Below, in pieces: positions 46,717 through 54,850 of a stretch of DNA of 64,000 nucleotides. Every line of letters begins with the position of its first letter. Position 1 is the first letter of the stretch. Below the pieces are notes generated by a model. That model did not search any database and was not told the DNA's origin. It was given only the letters and a program-made list of their open reading frames with translations. This DNA comes from Micromonospora sp. ATCC 39149 (GTDB taxonomy: Bacteria; Actinomycetota; Actinomycetes; Mycobacteriales; Micromonosporaceae), in contig NZ_GG657738.1 of NCBI RefSeq assembly GCF_000158815.1, forward strand, positions 3,124,928 to 3,188,927, read 5' to 3'. The position numbers and the translations under genes are program-made.

Positions 46717-47016
46717 TCAGCTCCCGGACCAGGTCGTCCAGGGACCGACCGTTCCGCGTGGCGACGAGCCCGAGGGCCAGAAGATCGAGTACGGCACGTG
46801 CCCGGACAGGGTGAACGCGAACGTCTTCTCCAGCCCGACCAGGCCCGCGAAGTCGCCCTTGTCGCGGACCTCGGCCAGCTGCTCCAGCGCGTCGTTGCCG
46901 CCCTTGGCGTACGCGGTGTGGTGCTTGCTGCGGTGCAGCGTGAGGATCTCGCCGGGCATCGCCGGTTTCAACGCGCCGTAGGCGTACGGCATGTCGGGCA
47001 GTGAGTAGACGCCCAC
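46717..47016 (-). pseudogene. Truncated Fe/Mn superoxide dismutase (sodF-like)
   Basis: From GTG 47016 with GAGGAG 6 nt upstream it reads 'VYSLPDMPYAYGALKPAMPGEI', 'LHRSKHHTAYAKGGNDALEQL', 'GLEKTFAFTLSGHV' and 'SIFW', i.e. the N-terminal helical domain of SOD with the first two His ligands. Homology then fails ('PSGSSPRG'), and the C-terminal domain with the DxxxH ligands is absent. Full enzymes are about 200 residues; about 90 remain. It lies between a Nur box and the NikA-like gene, so the promoter may now read into the importer operon. Confidence 0.8.
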
Positions 47017-47119
47017 CAGCAACTCCTCGAAACTCTCTTCGGCCGAAAGCGGCCGGGCGCCCCGGCAAACGTAGTGATCATCGCGATGCCGGGCGCCCGC
47101 CCCCTGATGCAAGTCTTGC

Positions 47120-47461
47120 TTAATTGCAAAAGACTTGCAAGAACGCTTGTTCGGGTGAACTCGCCCACCCGCCAGCGCCGACGAGCCCCTGCGCCAGCCC
47201 GAGGACGCGACAGCCGCACCTCAACGACTGCAGCCCGCGCGACGCGCCCCGGTAGTACGCGGGGGTGCCTTTCGCGCCGCCCCAGATGGTGAGTGTGTCG
47301 TCGGCCAGTTCGTAGACGTAGTCGAGGGTGTTGCCGGCCGAGTCGTAGAACCGGGACATAACGTCCGCGCTGGTGGGTTCGCCGATCGGGCGCAGGTGCC
47401 CGATCACTTCCAGGCCGGTGATTCCGCCGCCACCTCGAAGCCAATCCGCGACCCTCGACAC
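47120..47461 (-). pseudogene. Remnant of a DUF1579-like/lipocalin-type protein
   Basis: The minus-strand frame contains 'DVMSRFYDSAGNTLDYVYEL' and 'DTLTIWGGAKGTPAYYRG', typical of small proteins that estimate 'ligand lost' in DUF1579-type folds. The N-terminal part is missing and the C-terminus degenerates into the Nur-box region. It is probably a decayed gene; the family assignment is weak. Confidence 0.35.
47124..47140. promoter_or_regulatory. Nur box TTGCAA-N5-TTGCAA
   Basis: An exact match to the Streptomyces Nur consensus as I know it (tTGCaa-N5-ttGCAA), about 110 bp upstream of the sod remnant. A partial second site TTGCTTAATTGCAA (47116-47129) overlaps it, and longer arms GCAAGTCTT/AAGACTTGC (47109-47138) enclose both. 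Nur represses sodF and nikABCDE when nickel is plentiful. Confidence 0.85.
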
Positions 47462-47494
47462 CGCCCGAATGTGACCCAGGCCATATGCAAGCGG

Positions 47495-47520
47495 TGTCGA
47501 GACCGCAGGTCCGGCGACGA
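47495..47520 (+). promoter_or_regulatory. Possible ECF42-type promoter
   Basis: TGTCGA (47495-47500) is followed 14 bp later by CGACG. These match the -35 TGTCGA and -10 CGA/TC reported for ECF42 sigma factors, as I recall. It lies 35-60 bp upstream of the DUF998 start, which would make that gene part of the sigma factor's own operon. The spacing is a little short. Confidence 0.4.
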
Positions 47521-47554
47521 GGTAGCGGCAGGAGATTCGCTGAAGGAGGAAGCC

Positions 47555-48190
47555 ATGGCCACCATCGCTGTCCCCACCGTCCGCAGTGCGTCAGACCGCC
47601 TGCTGCTCGCCGGCGCGCTGGCCGGGCCGGTGTTCTTCACCACGACCACCGTCCAGGCGGCCACCCGGGACGGCTTCGACATCACCCGGCACCCGATCAG
47701 CCAACTCGCCACCGGTGGCCTCGGCTGGATCCAGATCACCACGTTCGTGCTCACCGGCCTCGGTGGCCTGGCGTTGGCGGCCGGCATCAAACGCACCCTC
47801 ACCGAGGGGATCGGCCGGCGGGCGCTGCCAATCCTCGTCGGGATTTTCGGCGTCGGGTTGATCGCTGCCGGGCTGTTCACCATGGATCCGGAGAACGGTT
47901 TTCCGCCCGGTAGCCCCGACGGTCCGGTGGCCCGAATGTCCTGGCACAGCGTCGTACATTCGGTCGCAGCCGCCGTGGCGTTCACCGCGCTCGCGGTTGC
48001 CGCCATCGTGCTGACCGTCCGCTCCGCGCGTCGCCGGGCCGTGCCGGCGGCCGTGCTCAACGGCGCAGCCGCACTGGTGCTGCTGCTGCCGGTGTCGCCG
48101 GAGCACATGAGCGTCCAGATCGCGGTCAACGGACTGGTCGCCTTCACCTGGACCACCGTTGTCGCGTTACGGCTGCGGCGCCGCGGCTGA
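47555..48190 (+). CDS. DUF998 membrane protein
   Basis: The 211-residue protein starts at ATG 47555 with GGAGGA upstream. It has about six hydrophobic helices. DUF998 features are 'GALAGPVFFTTTTVQAA' in the first helix, 'FDITRHPISQLATGGLGWIQ' (about 39-58) and 'GLFTMDPENGFPPG' followed by 'WHSVVHSVAAAVAF'. Its function is unknown. It precedes the YCII and ECF sigma genes by 49 bp on the same strand and may be co-regulated with them. Confidence 0.85.
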   Translation: MATIAVPTVRSASDRLLLAGALAGPVFFTTTTVQAATRDGFDITRHPISQLATGGLGWIQITTFVLTGLGGLALAAGIKRTLTEGIGRRALPILVGIFGVGLIAAGLFTMDPENGFPPGSPDGPVARMSWHSVVHSVAAAVAFTALAVAAIVLTVRSARRRAVPAAVLNGAAALVLLLPVSPEHMSVQIAVNGLVAFTWTTVVALRLRRRG

Positions 48191-48239
48191 GCAGACGTAA
48201 CCTGTGCCCGAGCACGCTCGAAAAGAAATGGATTCCGCC

Positions 48240-48611
48240 ATGAAGTACCTGCTCCTCGGCTACACCCCGGCCGACCTTTGGAACGCCGCGACCGCAGCCA
48301 CCCCGTCGGAGGAGGCGGTGGCAGCGTTCGCCGCCTACCAGACGTTCCAGCAGGAGCTCACCGCCAGCGGCGAGTTCGTCACCAGCGAAGGCCTCGGCCA
48401 CCCGGCGGTGAGTACCACGGTGCGCAGGACGCCGGAGGGCGTGATGGCCACCGACGGACCGTTCGCCGAACTCAAGGAGGTCCTGGCCAGCTTCGCCGTG
48501 ATCGACGTGGCCAGCCACGAACGCGCCGTCGAGATCGCCTCCCGGATCGTCGAGGTCCTCGGTGAGCCGATCGAAATCCGGCCAATCATGGGTGAGGACT
48601 TCACCGAATGA
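48240..48611 (+). CDS. YCII/DGPF-domain protein
   Basis: The 123-residue protein starts at ATG 48240. It is a ferredoxin-like YCII domain: 'MKYLLLGYTPADLW' at the N-terminus and the name-giving DGPF ('MATDGPFAELKEVLASFAVIDV', in parts about 68-88), ending in 'EIRPIMGEDF'. DGPF proteins are the constant neighbours of ECF42 sigma factors; the stop overlaps the sigma start by 4 nt. Their biochemical role is unknown. Confidence 0.9.
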   Translation: MKYLLLGYTPADLWNAATAATPSEEAVAAFAAYQTFQQELTASGEFVTSEGLGHPAVSTTVRRTPEGVMATDGPFAELKEVLASFAVIDVASHERAVEIASRIVEVLGEPIEIRPIMGEDFTE

Positions 48612-49849
48612 CCATGCACGTCGAGCACCTGCTACGCGCGCACGCGCCGCAGGTGCTCGGCGCGTTGGTACGCCGTTTCGGTCACTTCGACGTCGCCGAG
48701 GACGCGGTACAGGAGGCGCTGCTGGCCGCCAGCCGCATGTGGCCGGTCGACGGTGTTCCGGACAACCCGCGCAGCTGGCTGATCCGCATCGGCTACCGCA
48801 AGATGGTCGACCTGCTCCGCTCCGACCAGGCCCGGCGGCGACGTGAGCAGCAAGCCGGCATGGCCGAGCTGGCCATGCAGGAACCGGCCCGCCGAGCGGA
48901 CCCGGCGCGGCAGACCGACGACAGCCTCACCGTGCTCCTGCTCTGCTGCCACCCCGCACTGAGCGCCACCTCCCAGGTGGCACTTACCCTGCGCGCAGTG
49001 GGCGGCCTGAGCACCGGCGAAATCGCGCACGCCTACGGCACGACCGAAGCCACCATGGGTACCCGGATCAGCCGCGCCAAACAGCAACTGGCCCGCGCCG
49101 GCGCCCGCTTCACCCCGCCGACCGACGCCGACCGAGACAGCCGCATGACCGCCGTAATGCAGGTGCTCTACCTGATCTTCAACGAGGGCTACACGGCCTC
49201 GGCCGGCGACAACCTCCTTCGCTTCGACCTGACCGGCGAAGCGATCCGACTCACCCGCATGCTCCACCAGTCCTTGCCGGACGATGCCGAGGTGACCGGC
49301 CTGCTCGCCCTGATGCTGCTCACCGAGTCCCGGCGCAACGCCCGCACCGGCCCGGACGACGAACTCGTGCCGCTGGACGAGCAGGACCGAAGCCGATGGA
49401 ACCAGGAGCTGATCCGCGAAGGCACCGACCTGCTCGACAGCGTCTGGAACCGCCACCGGGTCGGCCCCTACCAGCTGCAGGCGGCGATCGCGGCCGTGCA
49501 CGCCACGGCCAGCACGCCGCAACAGACCGACTGGCCACAAATCGCGGCACTGTATCTGTGGCTCGAACGGCTCAACCCCACCGCACCGGTGCGACTGAGC
49601 CGGGTCGTGGCAGTGGCCAAAGCCTACGGACCCACCCGGGGACTCGCACTGCTCGACGACCTGAACCGACACCACCACCTCGACCAGGAACCACTAACCC
49701 AGCAGCGAGAACGTGCCGTACGCGCCCACCTGCTCCAGATGACCGGCGACACCACCACCGCTCAACTGATGTACCGCGAGGCAGCCACCCTGACCGACAA
49801 CCATGTCGAACAGCAATACCTGCTCAACCAAGCCGAGCACCTCAGCTGA
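48608..49849 (+). CDS. ECF42-type sigma factor with C-terminal TPR-like extension
   Basis: A 413-residue protein. Region 2 is 'FGHFDVAEDAVQEALLAA' and 'PRSWLIRIGYRKMVDLLR' (about 25-76); region 4 is 'ALTLRAVGGLSTGEIAHAYGTTEATMGTRISRAK' in parts (about 125-160). A 240-residue helical extension follows ('LYLIFNEGYTA', 'EAIRLTRMLHQSLPDDAEVTGLLALMLL' in parts), as in ECF42, where it controls activity without an anti-sigma factor. The upstream DGPF gene overlaps by 4 nt. The target genes are probably this operon. Confidence 0.92.
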   Translation: MTMHVEHLLRAHAPQVLGALVRRFGHFDVAEDAVQEALLAASRMWPVDGVPDNPRSWLIRIGYRKMVDLLRSDQARRRREQQAGMAELAMQEPARRADPARQTDDSLTVLLLCCHPALSATSQVALTLRAVGGLSTGEIAHAYGTTEATMGTRISRAKQQLARAGARFTPPTDADRDSRMTAVMQVLYLIFNEGYTASAGDNLLRFDLTGEAIRLTRMLHQSLPDDAEVTGLLALMLLTESRRNARTGPDDELVPLDEQDRSRWNQELIREGTDLLDSVWNRHRVGPYQLQAAIAAVHATASTPQQTDWPQIAALYLWLERLNPTAPVRLSRVVAVAKAYGPTRGLALLDDLNRHHHLDQEPLTQQRERAVRAHLLQMTGDTTTAQLMYREAATLTDNHVEQQYLLNQAEHLS

Positions 49850-50131
49850 GCCCTTTTCATCGTGATCGGCCTGGTCAGGGCGGGTGTGTCGGGGATCCGG
49901 TGTCGACATAGGACGAGGCTTCCGCCGCCCGCACCGTCCGACTTTCCCGGAGGCAAAAGGCCGTCAACCCCCACCACGCCAGAATCCGGGACGTCGGCGC
50001 ACGTGCCGTCGCCACCCTCAGAAGTCCTGACCAAACTCCGCGGCTGCCCCCGACGCGCCACCACAATCGTCCCGGCCGTCCTCGTCCTACAAGCTGCCTT
50101 AAGACGGCCGTCGCCCCGGACCAAACGGCCC
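49850..50131. other. Intergenic region after the ECF sigma gene
   Basis: About 280 bp with no convincing coding frame, terminator or repeat beyond short GC-rich stems. Confidence 0.4.
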
Positions 50132-50308
50132 CTATACCCAAGGACCGTCCGCGGCGCTCCCCGCGCTGAACGGCCGCGCGATTCCCCATCCAACCAGTGC
50201 CTTGCCGATGCGCCACACGGCGACATTCGCGGTGAGACTGGCCAGCGTGCCAACCGCGAGGGCCGCCCAGGGAATCCAGCCGGTTGGGCGACCGGACAGG
50301 CTGTTGGG
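50132..50308 (-). pseudogene. Fragment resembling a DUF2637/SpdB-type membrane protein
   Basis: A minus-strand frame without start reads 'SGRPTGWIPWAALAVGTLASLTANVA', then 'VWRIGKALVGWGIARP' and stops at 50132. 'ALAVGTLASLTANVA' is the hallmark of DUF2637/SpdB proteins carried by actinobacterial conjugative elements. The rest is missing, so it may mark a lost mobile element. It abuts the end of the DUF916 gene. Confidence 0.35.
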
Positions 50309-51373
50309 TCAGCGGCTGTCGGATGCCCTGTTGAATGGCGGTGTCGGCAGCCACGCCCGCAGGATGACTGGTTGGTTGGTGAGTCGGCGCTGACGCCTGG
50401 CGTAGCCGACGAGAAGGGCCAGCACGAGTGCGGATGTGGCGAGGCCACCAACAAGGATGATGTGACTGTGGTCGCTGTCGGATGCGGGCTTGGTTACGCC
50501 GGGGGGTGCGAAGGTCACGCGGGCGGTGGCGCTGCGTTTGGTCCAGCCGCTGGCGAGTTCCAGGGTGGCTGTCCAGGGGCCGTCGGGTAGGTGTTGGCCG
50601 ACCGGGACCTCGAGGTTGGTGGTGGCGCCGATCGCGAGGGTGGGGGCCTCCACCTTGAACGGGCCCTTGCCGAGGCCGTCTGGCCCGTCGGTCAGTGACA
50701 GGGTGCCGTCGAGGTCGAGGGCGCGTTTACCGGTGTTGACCACCCGGGCGGTGAGGATGGCGGTGCCGTCCGGGGCGCGGGTGCCGGCGATGTCGCCGAT
50801 GGTGAAGTCGAAGGGAGGCTCGCCGCCGGGGCCGACGGACAGGTAGACGCGGATTCCCGCGCGATTGATGGCGCGGATGGGACCGTCATCGGGTCGCCCG
50901 GCGGTCTCGGCCCAGATCACCGCGTACCGTTCCCCAACCGAGGCGTCTTCGGGGACGCGGATGGTGGCCCAGACCGTCGCTTCTTGCTCGGGGTTCAGGT
51001 TGAGGTGATCGTGGTCGACGGTGATCCAGCTCGACAACTCGTTGGCGGTCCGTGCGGGGGCGACGGTCCACTCGTCCTTGTCGACGGTGGCAGCGGCCGG
51101 GTACACGGCGAATTCGCGCCTGAGCGGCGAGGGGTTGGCCACGATGATCCGGCGCCGGATCGTCGTGCCGGGGTTGACGTGGTCGACGATGTACTGGTGG
51201 GCGCGGGGATCGTCGCGGCGGCTGACCGGGGCGTCGAGGAGTCGAACGCCCACGCCGAGTTCCGCCGCTGAGGGTGCAGGTGTCGGTGGTGCTCCGACGG
51301 CGGGGGCCCCCGCCAGCACCAGCGCGGTGACGGCGAGGGCGAGTGCCGTTGCGTCCCGTCGCTTACGACACAG
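50309..51373 (-). CDS. DUF916-like surface protein with C-terminal membrane anchor
   Basis: The two Ig-like domains match DUF916 of WxL-associated proteins: 'YIVDHVNPGTTIRRRIIVAN' (about 60-80), 'WITVDHDHLNLNPEQEATV', 'VGERYAVIWAE' and 'ARVVNTGKRALDLDGTLSL'. A membrane helix ('IILVGGLATSALVLALLVGYARRQRR' in parts) anchors it near the C-terminus. A signal-like 'RKRRDATALALAVTALVLAG' precedes the first ordinary start (GTG 51319), but no ATG/GTG/TTG covers it after an in-frame TGA at 51382. CTG 51373, overlapping the upstream gene, is the proposed start. It is translationally coupled to the WxL-like genes. Confidence 0.75.
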   Translation of the reverse strand: MCRKRRDATALALAVTALVLAGAPAVGAPPTPAPSAAELGVGVRLLDAPVSRRDDPRAHQYIVDHVNPGTTIRRRIIVANPSPLRREFAVYPAAATVDKDEWTVAPARTANELSSWITVDHDHLNLNPEQEATVWATIRVPEDASVGERYAVIWAETAGRPDDGPIRAINRAGIRVYLSVGPGGEPPFDFTIGDIAGTRAPDGTAILTARVVNTGKRALDLDGTLSLTDGPDGLGKGPFKVEAPTLAIGATTNLEVPVGQHLPDGPWTATLELASGWTKRSATARVTFAPPGVTKPASDSDHSHIILVGGLATSALVLALLVGYARRQRRLTNQPVILRAWLPTPPFNRASDSR

Positions 51374-51908
51374 AATGGGTCACCGTCCCGGTGTAGAGGC
51401 CCCCGACCGCATCGGAGGGGATACTGATCTCGAGTGTCGGGTTCCAGGTGGCGGAGTTGTTGCCGGCCCCGGAGGTCTTGGAGAAGGCGACCCGCGGTTG
51501 GTTGAGGGTGACCCGCTGGGCTTCGGTGGGCTGGCCGGGGACGAACGTACCGGTGCCGGTGGTGGCTGTGGCGGGCCCGGACCAGTACTCCACCAGCTGC
51601 GCCTGGATGATCTCGGTCGGCTCGCCAGTGCCGGTTCGGAAGTCACTGGCGACGACCATGGCGGTCCAGGTGGCGGTCGCCGCCGCCCGCTGGTCGCGGA
51701 CGGTGACGGGCCCCATCGGACCCCTTAGGCGCTGCCCCGGGAAAGCGGAGCCGAGGTTGACCGAACTCGGGGCCTCGATGGTGAGGTTGGCGGTGGCGAC
51801 GGTGAAGGTGACTTGCGTGTCCACAGAGGGCTGCGCGGCCGCCGGTGTGGCGACGCCAAGGATCACCGCAGCGGGGAGGCACAGCACGGGTGCGAGCGTT
51901 CTCTTCAT
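51363..51908 (-). CDS. Secreted WxL-like protein, copy 2
   Basis: About 181 residues from ATG 51908; ATG 51938 is also possible. The signal peptide ends in 'TPAAAQ' (about 25). The mature beta-sandwich shares with copy 1 the motifs 'LTIEAPSSVNLGSAFPGQ', 'PVTVRDQRAA', 'ATWTAMVVASDF', 'YWSGPATATTGTGTFVPGQPT' (in parts) and the ending 'LYTGTVTHSVS'. This is the actinobacterial version of WxL cell-surface proteins, which bind peptidoglycan in Firmicutes. It lies between copy 1 and DUF916 in one transcript. Confidence 0.75.
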   Translation of the reverse strand: MKRTLAPVLCLPAAVILGVATPAAAQPSVDTQVTFTVATANLTIEAPSSVNLGSAFPGQRLRGPMGPVTVRDQRAAATATWTAMVVASDFRTGTGEPTEIIQAQLVEYWSGPATATTGTGTFVPGQPTEAQRVTLNQPRVAFSKTSGAGNNSATWNPTLEISIPSDAVGGLYTGTVTHSVS

Positions 51909-51975
51909 AGGCAGGTTGTAGCACTCCGAGTCCGACATAAGGGGCGAGAAAGGAAAAGACCCCTCATTCAGCTCA

Positions 51976-52518
51976 TCAGGAAACCGAGTGTGTCACGGTG
52001 CCGCGGTAGAGGCCGGCCACCGCCGTCGACGGGAGCGTGATCATCAGAGTGGGGTTCCACGTGACCCGGTTCCTCCCGTTGCCGGAGCTCTTGCGGAAGG
52101 CGGTGCGGGGAACAGCCAGTGTCTCCGCCTGGGCGCGGGTCGGCTGCCCGGGAACCAAGGTGCCCCCACCGGTCGAACGGGTGGCGGGTCCGGACCAGTA
52201 GTACATCTGGCCCGCCGGGATCGTCGCCGCCGAGGCGCCGGCGCCAGTCGTGAAAGATGTGGACGTGACGGTAGCCGTCCAGGTGTTCGGATTGACCGGC
52301 CGGTTGTCGCGCACCGTCACGTCGCCCATCGACCGGCTGAGCGTGTCGCCCGGACGGCCGCCGCCGAGACTCACCGACGACGGAGCCGTCAGCTCCAGAC
52401 CCGTCTGCAGCGCCCGCGCAACGACGAACGTGGCGGCGGCCACCGGAGCCAACGGCGCGACCACCCCACTGGTCCCCACTACGAGGGAAAACCCCGCCAA
52501 CACCATCAAATGCCTCAT
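51976..52518 (-). CDS. Secreted WxL-like protein, copy 1
   Basis: About 180 residues from ATG 52518 (MVLAGF at 52506 is an alternative). The signal peptide ends near 'APVAAA' (about 29). The body parallels copy 2 along its length: 'LELTAPSSVSLGGGRPGDTL', 'DVTVRDNRPVN', 'TWTATVTSTSF', 'YYWSGPATRSTGGGTLVPG', 'VTWNPTLMITLPS' and 'LYRGTVTHSVS'. The pair clearly arose by tandem duplication. It is first in the WxL-WxL-DUF916 run, with its promoter shared or adjacent to the divergent membrane hydrolase. Confidence 0.75.
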   Translation of the reverse strand: MRHLMVLAGFSLVVGTSGVVAPLAPVAAATFVVARALQTGLELTAPSSVSLGGGRPGDTLSRSMGDVTVRDNRPVNPNTWTATVTSTSFTTGAGASAATIPAGQMYYWSGPATRSTGGGTLVPGQPTRAQAETLAVPRTAFRKSSGNGRNRVTWNPTLMITLPSTAVAGLYRGTVTHSVS

Positions 52519-52854
52519 ATAGGCAGTATATGGGCACCGGTGGCCAACCATCGATGCGACCCGGCCCTGTCGAGGTGTCGGTGGCGCTGACCGCCGTGGT
52601 CGTAGCGGCAGGTGGTGCGGCATCGCCAACCACCGCCGCGCCCCTCCTGGTGCTACGGCACCCCGGTGTCGCCCGCCCCAACAACTGGCCGCCCTCGCCC
52701 TGCACGACACCATCCACCAACGCCGCGCCGTCAGGTCTGCCGCCCGTCCGGCGAATGTTCGGGTGCGGGGCGGGTACTCGACGGCGATCTTGGGGCCGGC
52801 GGAAGAAGGGGTGCGTGACGCCCCGGTCATCCGCGTGGCAGGAGAGGAGCAAGG

Positions 52855-54495
52855 GTGCGTCCGGAGCGAGTACGTCTGCTGTGGCTGCTCGTGCTGACGG
52901 TGGCACCGGTGGCGGCTGTGGCGGGCGTACTGGCGGCGTACGATTTCAGCTCGGTGTTCGGCATGGCGCCCCAGGTCAGCGCGATCTCGCCGTATGCGAC
53001 GTTCTTCGACATGCGCTGGGTGCTGGTGTATCACAACTCCTGGGCGATGTACGCCGTCCTGCTGGCAGGTGTCATCGTGCTCCGCGGGCTGTTCTCCGCC
53101 GTGCTGATCGGTCTCGCCTGGCCGGCGGAGCGTCCACGGCCGTCGTTTCGCCAACTGTCCCGCCGTAACCTGCTCTACTCGATAGTCGCCCACCTGGTTC
53201 TCCTGCCGTGGGCGGCGATGGCCGTGATCGCCGCAGACGTGTCGCTGGCGTGGTTCCAGGTCATGGAGCTGGCGCCGCTGTTGATCCTGGCACCGTGGCT
53301 GCAGCGGGGCGGTATCGTGCCGCGCTGGTGGTGCGGCCTGCCGTCGGCCGATCTGATCGGCTGGTCACTGCTCAACTTCCTGACCCTCACGCTGGGCGCC
53401 GTGCTCGTCTGGTCCGTTCCGGACGTGTGGACCGTGCCGGCGGCCGCCGTGACCGGCGTGGCCAACGGCCTGCTGTGGCAGCGCAAGGTGCGGGCTGCGG
53501 TGCTGCCCGAACGGGTGCGCTGGAGCAGGGTGCCGGTAGTCCCGTTGGTCATCGCCATGGTCCTGGCCCCGCTGTTCTTCTTCGACGAGGTGGAGGCGGG
53601 GGGTGCCCGTGGTGCGGAACGAGCGACCGCGCCTATCGGCCGCCTGCCGGAGGTCGGGGACATCCAACAGACGGTGATCTTCCTCAGTGGTTACGACTCC
53701 GACTACCGCGGCGATCCGGAGAAGGCCGAACCACCCGTGATCCGCTTCTCGTACCGGGGCACCGACGGGCATGGCCGGCCGCTGCCCTACTCGCCGGCCG
53801 ACACGCACCAGTCCATACCCACCAGTGCACATGTGCTCGCCAAGCAGGTGGAGCGGTTGCACAACCGTACCGGTCGGAAGGTGGCGCTGGTCGGAGAGAG
53901 CGAGGGAGCTCTGATCGCCCGCTACTACCTGGAGCGCCTGCGCCACCCGGCGGTCGACTCGGCGGTCATGCTCAGCCACGTCCTGCGCGCCGGCCGGGTC
54001 TACTACCCACCGCCGCAGGCCGACACGGGCTGGGGTGTCGCGACGGGCTGGCAGCTGCGGGCCATGTTCGCGCTGATCGGCGTCGGGGCGACGCTACGAG
54101 ACGATCCCGAGGAGCCGTTCATCCGTTCGCTGCTCGACGAGGCGCCGTTCTACCGCAACGAAATGCTCTGCCCGGTGCGAGGCGTACGGCTGATCGCGAT
54201 TCTGCCGTTGAGCGACGCCATCGCGGTCCCAGCGGAGCTCAACGCGCAGATTCCCGTGGTCGAGGTGGTCGGCTGGCACGGTCAGCTACTCAAACAGCCA
54301 CGTGTGCTGGCCACCGTGGCCGACCACGTCACCGGCAAACCGGTTCCCGACCAGACCCGCTGGGACTACTCGATTGTCGAACGGGCCGCCGGGGCGTGGC
54401 AGGCACCACCCCTGCCGTTGGCGCTCAACCCGGCGTGGCACGCCGAGGACCAGCCCGACCGGGCGTTGCGCCAGCAAGCCTGCCCGCCAACCTGA
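52855..54495 (+). CDS. Membrane-anchored alpha/beta hydrolase (lipase-like)
   Basis: The 546-residue protein starts at GTG 52855 with GGAGAGGAG upstream. The N-terminal 240 residues carry six or so membrane helices ('LLWLLVLTVAPVAAVAGVLAAY', in parts; 'LVLLPWAAMAVIAADV'). The C-terminal 270 residues form a hydrolase: 'TVIFLSGYDSDYRGDP' (oxyanion area), nucleophile in 'VALVGESEGALIARYYLERL' (GESEG, about 345-349) and His in 'VVGWHGQLLKQP'. The residue order suggests a lipase or esterase facing one side of the membrane. No family name is certain. It is divergent from the WxL-like genes and may belong to the same surface system. Confidence 0.75.
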   Translation: MRPERVRLLWLLVLTVAPVAAVAGVLAAYDFSSVFGMAPQVSAISPYATFFDMRWVLVYHNSWAMYAVLLAGVIVLRGLFSAVLIGLAWPAERPRPSFRQLSRRNLLYSIVAHLVLLPWAAMAVIAADVSLAWFQVMELAPLLILAPWLQRGGIVPRWWCGLPSADLIGWSLLNFLTLTLGAVLVWSVPDVWTVPAAAVTGVANGLLWQRKVRAAVLPERVRWSRVPVVPLVIAMVLAPLFFFDEVEAGGARGAERATAPIGRLPEVGDIQQTVIFLSGYDSDYRGDPEKAEPPVIRFSYRGTDGHGRPLPYSPADTHQSIPTSAHVLAKQVERLHNRTGRKVALVGESEGALIARYYLERLRHPAVDSAVMLSHVLRAGRVYYPPPQADTGWGVATGWQLRAMFALIGVGATLRDDPEEPFIRSLLDEAPFYRNEMLCPVRGVRLIAILPLSDAIAVPAELNAQIPVVEVVGWHGQLLKQPRVLATVADHVTGKPVPDQTRWDYSIVERAAGAWQAPPLPLALNPAWHAEDQPDRALRQQACPPT

Positions 54496-54552
54496 GCGCG
54501 CCGCAACGACTGGCCGTCGACTTGCCAGCCCGTCGGCAGCGCAGCGGTTCTG

Positions 54553-54780
54553 CTAGCTGGGTCGGACCAACGCCTTGATCGCCTGCCGGTTGTCCATCGC
54601 CCGGTAGGCATGGGCAACGGTCAGCGCAAGGTCCAAGGCGGGCTGGCCACCGACGCATTCCACGACCGCGGCAGCGCCGCCACCGGTCCAGTCGACGACT
54701 GTTGCGGCGGTCTGCGCTTCAGCGGCGTAGAGAACGTCGGTAGCGCCGAAGGTCCTGGCCAGGCGCAGACGATCAGCTAC
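54553..54780 (-). pseudogene. Zinc alcohol dehydrogenase remnant with internal deletion
   Basis: The frame ending at TAG 54553 reads 'LARTFGATDVLYAAEA', 'VVDWTGGGAAAVVECVGGQP' (Rossmann part of MDR dehydrogenases), then jumps at 'ALDLALTVAHAYRAMDNRQA' straight to the C-terminal 'IKALVRPS'. About 100 codons between the two parts and the whole N-terminus are missing. The 5' end joins the M24 remnant, pointing to deletion events. Confidence 0.75.
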
Positions 54781-54850
54781 GGCGCCCGCCTGGACATGTC
54801 CAAACTCGGCCTGCCGCTACAGGCTCGCGTCTCACTTCGCCCACGTCACC

